Source: Caprimulgus europaeus
Taxonomy: Eukaryota; Chordata; Aves; Caprimulgiformes; Caprimulgidae
Direction: 5' to 3'
DNA: 64,000 nt
NCBI GenBank assembly: GCA_907165065.1
Contig: OU015541.1
Location: 7,698,501-7,762,500, forward strand
In this document: in pieces, positions 1 through 9,899 of the stretch
Position numbering within the stretch: the first letter of the stretch is position 1
Layout of the letters: each line of letters starts with the position of its first letter
Made by a program: the position numbers and the translations under genes
The notes under the pieces: generated by a model
Seen by the model: only the letters and a program-made list of their open reading frames with translations
Databases searched by the model: none
What the model was told of the DNA's origin: nothing

Positions 1-772
1 TTAAGACTTGTCTAAGGAGCAGAAAAATCAAGGGCTTTGGTCATGGAATATTGCATGGGATTTTCCTTGCACTGGTTGCCTTTCAACATCTCACTTTTGG
101 AGAAGTCTCTGTTTTATGGTGCTTTTCTTTTGTTGCTTAATTATTCTAGGTTTCAGTTATTCCATGTAGAAAAATGTTCACTACCCCTTGTTTTCTTATA
201 AATTACAAGGTTGTAAAAAAGCTGGGGAGGTGGGGGGCAGGGAAAGTAATTTGCCATAGCCTGGGTATGTTGACTCTGGGCAAAACAGCCTGAGTAGGAG
301 AAAACAATGACTCATTGGGTTGTTTGGGAAAAAGCACAAATCACAAATATTGAAACAGTGTGAGGTGTTTTGGTTTTTATAGAATTGGAGTAAGGTTGTG
401 AGTAGCTATAGAAACAATGTTGATATTCTTCAGTATGGTTCATCTCATAAGAGTGAACTTATTCTTCAGCTGCATTAATTGAATTTATTTCATAATCATA
501 TAGAAGTTATTTGATTGGCTCATAGCATAACTTGGAGATAGATACCACAGTTAACACTATATATTGGATACTGTGGCATTTAAACTGGTGTATTTGGAAA
601 CTCACACTTCAAAAAATCTGCCCAAGAGAATTGTTGGCCATGCTAGTACATGTGTACTTGAAAAGCAGAGGGGAAGGGAGGTACAATGGGATACAAAAAT
701 GAGTATACTTGATCATTTCCTTACAAACCATTCTTGATAATTGTGCACAAAACGTGTGCAGTGTATTTTTAT

Positions 773-792
773 ACTTCTAGGTTTCTAGAAGT
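773..792. repeat. Perfect 8-bp inverted repeat, 4-nt loop
   Basis: ACTTCTAG and CTAGAAGT flank the loop GTTT. The stem is perfect but short, and hairpins of this size occur by chance in AT-rich DNA, so no function is proposed. Confidence 0.6.
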
Positions 793-3437
793 GTGCTTAG
801 AAATGTGCTTTACCCACTCTGAGGTTGTAAAATACTATATAATGTAATATTAGATGGTAGAAGTATCCGATGTTTACATCAATAGGAAGAAAAAATAATG
901 CCATGGTACCCCATCCATTTCTGTGCACAAAACCAGCTGCCATGTGAGTGCATCACCTGAGATTTTCAACAGCTAAAGAGTACATTCCTGTGAAAGGATG
1001 CCTTTCAGATTTTTAGAAGACAAAAGATTCTTATTTACTACAGAAATACTTTTAACTTTATGGCCAGCTAATGATTCTTGCACAATCAGAGCTTTTCAGT
1101 GACTTATCATATAGTGTTTTCAGTTGGTGTTTTGTTGTGTTTGGTTTTTTGTTTGTTTCTTTTAATTAGTATTTAATAAACTTTAAGCCTATTGGGGTTT
1201 TTATTTCTTATGATGCCACAACACATTGTTCTTTGCTTGAGATTGACACCAATTTAGTAAGAAGTGGCAAACATGCAGCTACCAAGGAAATAGTTTCCTT
1301 AGCAACAAGAAACCTATTGACAATGCTCAATGCGGAACCCACTTTAACCCCAATCTATGGAGTTTCTGTTTCTCTGTTTTCTGGCTGCTTTTTGCAGCTG
1401 TACAAATCAGATGTAAGAGGAACAAATTTTGCTCTCATACAAACACAAAGTCATCTTCAATGAGCATGAAAGTAGGAGCTGGCAAAAAACCGGTTGCACC
1501 ATCAAAACTTTTGGATTTAACTTTGCATGTTAACGTTTAAAATGGGCAGTGTACAAGTCTGAGCTTAAGTAAGGTTACATTAGCCATAAGATGAGACCAA
1601 GTGACGTATCCAGGATTTAATAGACCTTACCATAAAATAATAGAAGGAAAAAAAACCCTTGATGTGCACTGCTGACACACATTTTTGGTTACAGGATATT
1701 TATAGGCCGTTGATGTAAGAAGCTTGTGTGAACACAACATTAAGTTTAGGACCAATAATAATAGTGGGAGAAACAAAATAAACAGTCCACAATCTCATGT
1801 GAATTGCTCCATCTAACTCATCTAAAATTAAAATATTAATTAAAATGTATGACTTTGCTGGGAAAGCAAAAGGCTTAACCTGTTTCAATGGAAATTTGGT
1901 TTTAAAAAAAAGTCCAATACAAGTTTAAAAAATTAATTTCATAATAACATTCCTTGTTGGTTATATTTATACTAATATATTAATTGGCATAGTGCATCTC
2001 TTACATATTCTTTGCTTTTCTGATTTAGGTGCCAATATTATATGGGATGGGCCAGTATTAACGATGTAGCCTAAACCCAGAGGATATTTGAATGCAAATC
2101 CCTGTTCTGCTACATGTTTTCTGTGCCATTCCCCATGGACTCAAGTTTCCAAAGGGATTAGCAATTGTGAATGTTCCCAGTTTGGAACAATCAACTAGAG
2201 ACCCATTACGAGGGTATGATTTTCAGAAAATGCTAAATACAGTTCTTCTCAAAAATCAGCTCTCTTTAAACTGTTCCCAGTTAAGCACCCAAATTTGAAG
2301 CACTGCATATGTTAGAAATCCCACGAATCTTGGCACTGACATCTCTAGCAGTGGAGCAAAGTGCAGAGAGAGTTGAGGCAGAAAGAACCTCGTTAGCTCA
2401 CAAACTGCTTCTTGCAAACCTGCTTAGCCCTGTGCCCAAGGTGATAATCTCTGCCTAGGGGCAGCACAGGTGAGCCAGGATAGAGCACCACTTACACAGT
2501 CTTCCAGGTCAGAGACAGTATTTCCCCAAAGTCAGGGTATTGGTAACTCTCACACCCGCACCCAGCCTGCCTGAGCTGGTGATGCAGGCACTGCTGTCCA
2601 TTGCATCATGCAGCCTTGCCCTCTGTGTTCCCACAGTCCCTTCACACACAGGTTGTTACACTGATATCTGCTGTAAAAGTCATGCTAAAGCCATCAATCC
2701 CGGTATTCCATTTCCATGCAGAATACCTGATTTCTAAGAGGGTTCTGCTCCATAGAGAATTGACAGTTAACAAGAGAAATAGTCATATTGTTTTTAAAAG
2801 GTAGGATGTTTAATAATTAAATATTTATTTTACAAAAATACAGGAATGGAATAAGTTTTTCACCATACTTTCTGAAAAAAAAAGCACTGAAGTGCTAAAT
2901 ATTGACATGAGTATAACTTCCAAATAGCTTCTAGGTAGAACTCTGGTTCATTTTTGCCAGCTTTTAAAATATGGGACCCAGTTGTCAACAAAAGTCTCTT
3001 ATGAAATGTGCAGCAGTGCATATACACTCTTCAAAGAATAGGTATTAGATTAATTTTCACCATAAATGGTTGTACTGTTTTAACGCTCTACAGCAAAAGG
3101 AGAAAATTACAAAGGTTAAAAAAAACCCCAAAACATTCTATTTCAAACATGAGAATCAGCAAAAAATTTTTGATCAATAAGAATCTTTATGATGGCTTCG
3201 GTCATAAAGATCCAATTTTGAGAATAAAGCCCTTTTTTACTTGTACATAAATAAATGTAAAAGTTGCTGCACAAATATCTCTAGAAATACATTTGAGATC
3301 ATTAATATTTTCCTAAATAAAATTATTAGTTTGCCTTTAGTCCCACTGATCTTAATTAACTCAAGATAGGTACTTGCTTTGTGTTGGGCACTGGGAAATT
3401 ATTTTTTTTTTCCAAGAAAATATTAATATAACTGTGT

Positions 3438-3453
3438 AAAAAAAAAAAAAAAA
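3438..3453 (+). repeat. Poly-A run (A16)
   Basis: An uninterrupted run of about 16 A. No SINE or LINE body is recognisable immediately upstream, so it may be a simple mononucleotide repeat rather than a retroposon tail. Confidence 0.8.
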
Positions 3454-4063
3454 GTGCACTCTGAAGACCTGACTTAAGTATTAATCTGCTTTTGTGGGTT
3501 AGATTTTGTTTGTTTGTTTTTTTTTAATTTCTGTATCCATTTCTGTAATCAAAATGCTAAACCTGTAACATCTATTAAAGAAGTTTACACTTTTGCTGTT
3601 AAACTGCTGTAATTAAATTGCTGTATCAGCAGTTCCACTTTGAGCATCTCTCTCATTCTGAATGGTTGTGATTTGATTATCTCTTCCATGAGCCCTTGCA
3701 ATTCTGTGGATATGCTTTTGTATAATTAGATGAAGTGTGGTCTGAAAACCAACAATATTTCCTAGCCACTGGTTTTAGAAATCCTTGCTAGAAAGAACAC
3801 TAGTGATAAACTGATTTTTTTTATTATTTTTATGTAAATTACAAGTATTATAATCTACCATATACTTTAGCATCAGTTGTTCTTCAATTTAAGAAAATGC
3901 TGATTTAAAGCATAGCTTAATACAAATTATTCAGTGAAGCATAATAGTAAAAAAAAAGAAAGAGAAACTTCCTTCCTGAAAATTAACACATTTATTTGGT
4001 CAAAGACAAGATATAGTTTCAACTAAAAAAAAAGCCCCAACTTTTAGCTAGGGTAGTCTTCAA

Positions 4064-4086
4064 ATATATATATATATATATATATA
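4064..4086. repeat. (AT)n microsatellite
   Basis: About 11 uninterrupted AT dinucleotides. Short enough to be moderately variable between individuals. Confidence 0.9.
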
Positions 4087-4181
4087 AACTACTTATGACC
4101 AAAATCACATTAATAACAGTTTAAGAATGTATTTGTAAATGCATGCATGACATATAAGGTCAAATTTGGAGCTTTCCTTAC

Positions 4182-4217
4182 CTGTTTGTAATTTGACTTG
4201 TAGTAAAGACTTTCTAG
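4182..4217 (-). other. Candidate 36-nt micro-exon (unidentified)
   Basis: On the minus strand a segment of exactly 36 nt ends in CAG and is followed by GTAAGGAAA, a near-consensus 5' splice site. It is preceded by a T-rich stretch ending TAACTAG, an acceptable 3' splice site. The length is a multiple of three and one frame reads LESLYYKSNYKQ without a stop; a second frame is also open. I do not recognise the peptide. Splice-like pairs this close arise by chance in 64 kb, so this is only a candidate. A denser block with more splice-like signals lies just upstream at 4.5-4.8 kb. Confidence 0.15.
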
Positions 4218-4539
4218 CTAGTTACATTAGAATAACAAAAGCTAATTAAAGCACAATTTATTTTTCTGAGGCTAATCACTAAAGTATTTGTACAAGCTTA
4301 AACTGTGGAATATTGGCTGCATCCTGAGGCTGAAACTTCGCTGACTTATGCACAGAATACGTCCTGGCAGGACAGCAGCTTATGGTTTTTTTCCAAATGT
4401 ATGGTGAGGTTGTATAGTTGTACACATTTGTGTAGATCACCACATTTTCTTCCCCATTGTCTGTGTGCAAGGTGGGGTGATGGGTGGCTCCTGGATGCCC
4501 GTGAACCATCCTGCCCCTGCTCCTCCTCTCTGCTTTAAG

Positions 4540-4751
4540 CTGAGAGCAGCAGAGTCTTTCGTTTTCTGTGTCCTATCGCACAGGGCACAGTGTCAACACT
4601 CGACATAATAAATACTAATGCAGTCAAGCCAACAGCTAATTTCATTGGTAACTCATCCCAAAAGGCAACTGAAAAGCCTATTTTGAAACATATGCCTTTG
4701 TGGATGTCAAACAGCCATAATTTCCCATTGACCCCTGCTGCATTTGAGCAG
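4540..4751 (+). other. Candidate internal exon, 212 nt (unidentified)
   Basis: A strong polypyrimidine tract (4511-4536) ends in AAG at 4539 and a consensus donor GAGCAG|GTGAGT lies at 4751/4752. Between them one frame is open throughout: two bases, then 70 codons, ending in phase 0. The peptide begins ESSRVFRFLCPIAQG and ends PLTPAAFEQ. It has no motif I can assign. The opposite strand is also open over nearly the same interval (4535-4801) with a hydrophobic stretch near its end (MKLAVGLTALVFIMSS), so strand is not settled. Exon-like boundaries plus an open frame make this one of the better candidates here, but coding status is unproven. Confidence 0.25.
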
Positions 4752-4801
4752 GTGAGTTGGAAGGGATTTAACCTAATCCTAATGCAGGTTTCTTGAGCCA
4801 T

Positions 4802-7800
4802 TCATTCCCTCACACTCAACCCAGGTGAGACTTCCTTTTTTTCTGGAAACAGACATTTCAATTTCATTCTTTCATCTCTAGTGGTTAACGATGCCAAAAA
4901 GTAACATTAGGGATACGTTAGTACTTCAGGTTTTCTGACACTTATTAAAAACTCCATATGACTACGCTGCTGCCTGTTGAGGTCACTGAAGCAGAAACTC
5001 TGTGGCACAAAGCCACTGAAAACTGGGCACTAAGGAATTTGTGTGATCAGCCTCGGTACCTTTTAAGCTACAGATGATCCCAGTTTCTCTACCAGTCCAA
5101 AAAGGGGGTGACAAAACATATGTATCACTTCTAAAGTTTTTTCCAAACAATGGACTGGAGGAGACATTGAATTTTGCAAGGAGACCATGGGATCCCGAAA
5201 GACAGATTCTGCTAGGACAGAAAATAGCAGCTGTAAAAAGCTGAGATCTGCTAAGGACAATCACAGTCAAAGCCAGAGCTGCCCTCTCCCCATGGCACAG
5301 AGCAGGGAATTTATAAGAATAGTTAAAATAAGAAAGGCTCCATATTTCTTCATCAGCCTGAATAAATTTTGCCAGGCTGTGATTTTTAAATAATAATGAT
5401 GACGTTGTCTCTGTGGCCACCTGAATACAGAGTTCAGCAGCCGAACTGTTGCTTCTCAGTGACCAGAGCAGTTTGTGCACCAGCTTGGGAGTTTCGCAGA
5501 GAGCTGTGCTATTTGCTGGAAAGTTCTTCCACAAAGTATCAAACATTGCAACTCTTTTTGCATTATGAAATCCTGGGTCTTGGGAGCTGGTGGGGAATGG
5601 AGACTGTAACTCTCTGAACTGGGAGAGAACTCTGATGTCAGCCTTAGATTCACCTCCACGTGTGTTGCTTCACAGGCTGTTGCCGCTCACAGCAAGAAAA
5701 TATGCTGCTTTATGTCATCCCCCTTCTGTGCTGTGATGGATCACACTAAATCTTTGGTAGGAATCACTGAATCTCATGGTTATCTTCATGATATCCTATA
5801 GGAGATGAGACTGGTGCCCTTTTACTGTCTGACCTTGAGGTTTCAATCCATGTTGTTCACTGCATGGGGGGTTCCTCATCCACAGCAGTTCCTACAAACA
5901 CTCTGTTCCTCCCCAGGGTCTCAGGAATAAGAACAAAAGCAAGTGCTCCTAATCTTAATCCTCCAACTCAATAATTAAGACATTCCTTGTTGAACAGAAA
6001 GTAGAAGTAATCCAAGGGCATAAACTGAACCACAGTCTCTGCCCTGCTCCCAGCTTGGTCCACTGCCCATGGGACAAGAGAGTTGTTCCTTCCTCCTCTT
6101 TCCCCAACTCTTCTTCTTCATTCCCTGACTTGATTCATGCTCACTTCAATTAATGTTAAATAAGCAAAACCCAAAAAATGTTTGAAAAATTTAAGCAGCT
6201 ATGTTTTGTTAGCAAATAAAAAAAAAAAAAAGAAGGGTCTTTAGGCAAATAGAAATCTTGATTTCTACTATTGCATTATTAAGAAGATAATTCAGTGTAT
6301 ACTGGGAGAATTTCATCTTATCCGTATGTATATCTCTATTGCTTTCTGTTTCCTTGATAAAAATGTCAACCTGAATCAAGCATTCTGCCTTGAGCAAGCT
6401 ACACAAAAATATTAAGATTTCATTAATAGAACATACTCTAATATGTATATGATGATAATGACAAGCTCTTGTTTATAGCAGTAATTCCTAAACACAGGAG
6501 GGTCACAAAAGCTGAAATTTTGGTGAGCAACAGACTTGGGACAGGTGATGGTACTGTAAGCTGCTACTTTTACTAACAACTTGAAAAGCAAAGAAAATCC
6601 AGGGACTTGTGGTCTGAGTTGTCTAGAAATTACTATGTGTTTCTGAGGTTAATGAGGAGAGGAATTAAGCACATTCACACACGTGGTATCTCTGAGCTGT
6701 TTCTGTAGAGCTGTTAATGTAGGACAGTAGTAATAAACCAATAAATTAAAGGTTCTTAATTATCATTAGAAAATATTGCTATCTTTAAATGCAGATGCAA
6801 ACTGGGGGGAAAAAAGTAAAGACCTTTCTGTTTTTGAATTAGCATGAATTAAGAAAAAACACAACTCAGATTTTTTTCTTTTTTCTGTCTAGTTTTAACT
6901 GTGGAAATGCTGAAAATGCAGTGATTTTAATTTTTTTTACATTAATAATAATAGGAAATAGTAGATAGTGGCACCTCAGCACAATTCTAATTTAATGAGA
7001 AACAATAAAGTAGTTTTCCAAAGGGGCCTATTTAGGTCCAAGAAAGGGGAATATTAAACTTTCAAGATTTATTTTACTTTTGTGAAGGTATGCTGATGTG
7101 CATTTTCTATGGCTGTGTTCTATCTGATGATTAGATCTTTTGTAATTTCCTTAGTTGGGAGAGAGATTATATTCTTCAGACTGGATAATTTTGAAAAGAC
7201 ATCAAGGAGGTCACTTTTTTTTAGTTGTGGTTGCGTTGATCTACATTACAAAACATTTCCTTTGGCTTTGTTCAAGATGATGTCATGAAAGGGAAGGGAA
7301 GGAAAACCAATTCTGGACCCACTGGTACAAGTCTAGATCTTGTGGAATTTAGAAAAGGAGAAGAATCATAACCCAAGAAAACCCAGGGAAATATGACAGA
7401 AGCTTTTTCACACCTATGCAGAAAAATTCAAACGCAAAGTCCAACACAGCTCGCAGAGGGTCAGATGAAAAGGGAAATGGAGTCACTGTGAGGTGGCTGA
7501 GTGTCTGCAGAGTACGTCAGAGACATCGCCTTCTGTGAAGGAATCTTGCATGAGCTTGCCAAGACACAATCTGTCTTGTACTCTAGTAAACTGATAACAT
7601 GTACTTTGATTTTTCTGAGTTCAACCCCAAGGAAAATTTCTTACAGAAGAAGCACTTGCACCACCTTACAGGAGCAGCAGTCAGGCTTCTAAGTCTCCTT
7701 GTGGGGTTGGGTTTTATGTATGGGTGTGCATATGTATTTACCCTTCTAACTGAATTGTGTCATTCCCGCAGCTTACGTGCAAAGTAAGAAATGTTTACCT

Positions 7801-8000
7801 GGAAAGCAATCATAGCCATGAGGTGCTACCATGGCACTTCTGGACTATTAATATTATGAGGCACCATAGTGAGATATCAAATGGAAATCATTTTCAGGGA
7901 TGAGATTTTTTTCTTGTTTTATTTCTTTACAATTAGAAATTTCATTTCTGTTAATGGCAGATATTTTTCCATTAAGAAATTATTCAGTCATGTACCTAGT
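4802..8000. other. Spacer, no recognisable gene
   Basis: Apart from the long minus-strand frame at 4983-5546, the stretch contains only short frames and homopolymer runs, for example A-rich near 6219-6231. I recognise no repeat family, CpG cluster or RNA gene. Confidence 0.5.
4983..5546 (-). other. Longest open frame of the window (187 codons), probably not a gene
   Basis: The minus-strand frame is open for 187 codons, longer than others here, with a Ser-, Leu- and Phe-rich translation (start MFDTLWKNFPANS, end LCATEFLLQ). No domain, signal peptide or membrane segment is convincing, and I see no fitting splice or promoter signals. My rough estimate from base composition is that one frame this long would rarely arise by chance in the window, so it is worth noting. 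Low codon bias and two shorter overlapping plus-strand frames argue against a protein. Confidence 0.15.
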
Positions 8001-8080
8001 TGTTGGTTTGTTTTGTTTTGGGTTGGGTTTTTTGGGGTTGGGTTTTTTTTGTTTGGTTGGTTGGTTGTGGTTTTGTTGTG
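8000..8080. repeat. T/G-rich low-complexity tract
   Basis: About 80 bases composed almost only of T and G on the plus strand, made of irregular TTTG, GGTT and GGGTT units. Tracts of this kind are frequent in bird-like genomes, and they generate spurious hydrophobic open frames (7869-8208) that should not be annotated as proteins. Confidence 0.8.
8020..8042 (+). other. Canonical G-quadruplex motif
   Basis: Four G-tracts (3, 3, 4 and 3 G) are separated by loops of 2, 6 and 2 bases. This satisfies the usual G3+N1-7 rule for an intramolecular quadruplex on the plus strand. It sits inside the T/G-rich tract. Confidence 0.75.
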
Positions 8081-8918
8081 AAAAACAATTTGATGGAGAC
8101 ATTGTGGCCAGCCCTGAACTAAGGAAAGTAGAAAGTCTGAATCTTGTCAATAATTCAGTGAGAATGTATGAGCACCTGGGAGAGAATGGTATTCAGACAC
8201 AAAAATAAGGAAGCCAGATATCTATATTAAAGAATATTTACTGTATAGTTTAGGTCATATAAGCTTCAAGTCTTGCACAGTGGCTGGGGGCTTTGCCTTT
8301 TTTTCTGAGTACATAATAAGCATGAAGGAATCAGTTTCTAGTCTCCAATGCACTCTGTGGTTCCTAGGCATGCAGAAATAACAGTGAACTTGGCTAAGCC
8401 ATAGGTGCACAGATCTACGTCACTTATCTGGTTAATTGAGGCACGACTGCATGGCTTCCTCATGGGTTTTCCTGACTTTAAGAATAGAAGATATAATAGC
8501 ACTGTTGATTGAAGGCGTAGGTTACAGCCTTCAATTAGTGAGGAAGTCTGAAGAGATTATTTTCTTCAGTGATTCAGTAGGTGATTATGGGTCATATCTT
8601 ACATCCTTTGTAAGTCCCCTTTGTATGATTTTTTGGGGCTAAAAATCCTTAATATTTCCTTATGAAGCATATAGAAATTCCCTCAAAATACTGTAAATAT
8701 AACTCTTATTACAATTATGTCAATCTAGTCAAATATATAGTTGTATATCTGAATGTTATTCTTATTAGTGAGTATTTTAACACATATCCAGTACTGTGCT
8801 AGTTTCTGTAGCATTCTGTTTGTTTCTAGCCTTTTCTTTAGCCTAGAAATCTGCGATGTAACATTTTCTTGTGATGTGATTAGATCTGTATATTTAGAAG
8901 AAAATCATATGACCCTAG
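8081..8918. other. Spacer, nothing recognised
   Basis: A plus-strand frame continues past the T/G tract to 8208 (tail GDIVASPELRKVES...), but it begins in low-complexity sequence and has no splice-site support I trust. The rest is AT-rich unique sequence. Confidence 0.5.
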
Positions 8919-8980
8919 AGATGGGAGGCTCTGAGGTTTAAGACCTGTGTTCTAATACCAGGAATGGCAAAGGCTTTGGG
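8919..8980 (+). mobile_element. Probable ancient SINE relic (MIR-like)
   Basis: The segment around GACCTGTGTTCTAATACCAG resembles the tRNA-derived region of MIR-type SINEs, which reads roughly gacctgggttctaatcccag. It is short and diverged, and ends are uncertain. The match was made by eye. Confidence 0.35.
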
Positions 8981-9630
8981 ATTTCATTATTACTATGCAC
9001 TTTTCACATGACAGTGATACTAAGTGGTTTGTTGTTTTTGGTTTGTTTTTTTTCAAGTAATGTGTTTCTGTTATTTAGCTGAGATTTTACTTTGTTAGAA
9101 ATTCCTCTTATTTATCTATTTTACCTGATTTCTTTGCATAAATCTGTTATATTCTCCCCATACTTAATAGTCTATCTCATTAGGGGAAGAGCTTTAGTTC
9201 TAATCATAGGATCCCAAACATTAGTCACTGCAATGCTCTGGGAAGGGATTCAGGGTGCACTGTTCAGTGCTGTGCAGTTGCTGCTCTCTAATTAGGTTTC
9301 CAAGTACGGCTTTCCCGTAAGTGCAGCAGACTAGGGTGCAGCATTTGGCCAGTTTTAGGTTAATAAATGAAATATTTTTTTCAGGAACAGCAAGAATGGT
9401 TTTCGATCATTCCTTGCTGACTGTTTTCAGTGATTCTATTTGACGTCAACCTCTTGAGAGACCTTTTGGGGTAAATTTCAGTAGACATCATTATGATCAA
9501 AAAATAACATATATTTTTATTTAAAGCACATAATTAACTATTGGGATTCATATTTAAAACATCATTTGCTAGCTTCTGTTTTCTGTAACGTCTCTTTAGT
9601 TCACATAATCTTTTTTTTTGTTCCAAAGGT
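8981..9630. other. Spacer, nothing recognised
   Basis: AT-rich unique sequence with a T/G-rich run near 9028-9054. No open frame or repeat that I can support. Confidence 0.5.
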
Positions 9631-9872
9631 CTATGTTAAAAAACGCTCTTTCTTCCGAAGGACACTTGCTGTATAATCCTTTGTTAGGATAACAGGACCA
9701 TCTGGACCCATCCATCTCTCTACAATTTGATGCTGGGTTAATTGCACCCTGTCAGCATGCATGATTGACACTATGTTTTCTCTCTTCACTAAGAGTAGTC
9801 TATTAACAATGCAGTTTGTCTGAATTCTAGGAGATCTTTTCACAGCTGCTTGTGTGGGACCATATACTCTTC
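9631..9872 (-). other. Candidate terminal exon or gene relic (unidentified)
   Basis: The minus strand is open for about 80 codons to a TAG at 9631-9633. An AG that could serve as acceptor lies at 9873-9874, but its pyrimidine tract is weak. The translation looks unusually protein-like for this window: balanced charge, no low complexity, segments such as RVYGPTQAAVKRSPRIQTN and QIVERWMGPDGPVILTKDY, and a basic C-terminus (LRKKERFLT). I cannot assign a family. It may be a last coding exon, a fragment of a retrocopy, or chance. Confidence 0.25.
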
Positions 9873-9899
9873 CTAAGTTTTGCTATCAGCCATTACAAT

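Larger units (their letters stand above)
1..4060. other. AT-rich spacer without recognisable gene
   Basis: No open frame here goes beyond about 80 codons and none resembles a known protein. The stretch holds T/G-rich runs (about 1125-1162), a perfect 8-bp hairpin at 773-792, an A-run at 3438-3453 and many AATAAA-like hexamers, as expected in AT-rich DNA. I see no CpG cluster, promoter or recognisable repeat. It is best read as intergenic or intronic sequence. Confidence 0.6.

Noticed and set aside
4405-4450. let-7-like phrase (GGTGAGGTTGTATAGTTG)
   Set aside because: It shares a run with let-7 but lacks the internal TAGTAG part of the mature sequence, and the flanks do not form a proper precursor hairpin or a let-7 star arm.
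4741-4800. CR1-tail-like phrase (GTTGGAAGGGATTTAACC)
   Set aside because: Only a short resemblance to the 3' end of avian CR1 LINEs; the adjoining consensus and the terminal octamer repeats are absent.
7869-8208. Hydrophobic open frames of 70 and 102 codons
   Set aside because: They are translations of a T/G-rich low-complexity tract (repeated Phe, Gly, Val, Leu) and not membrane proteins.
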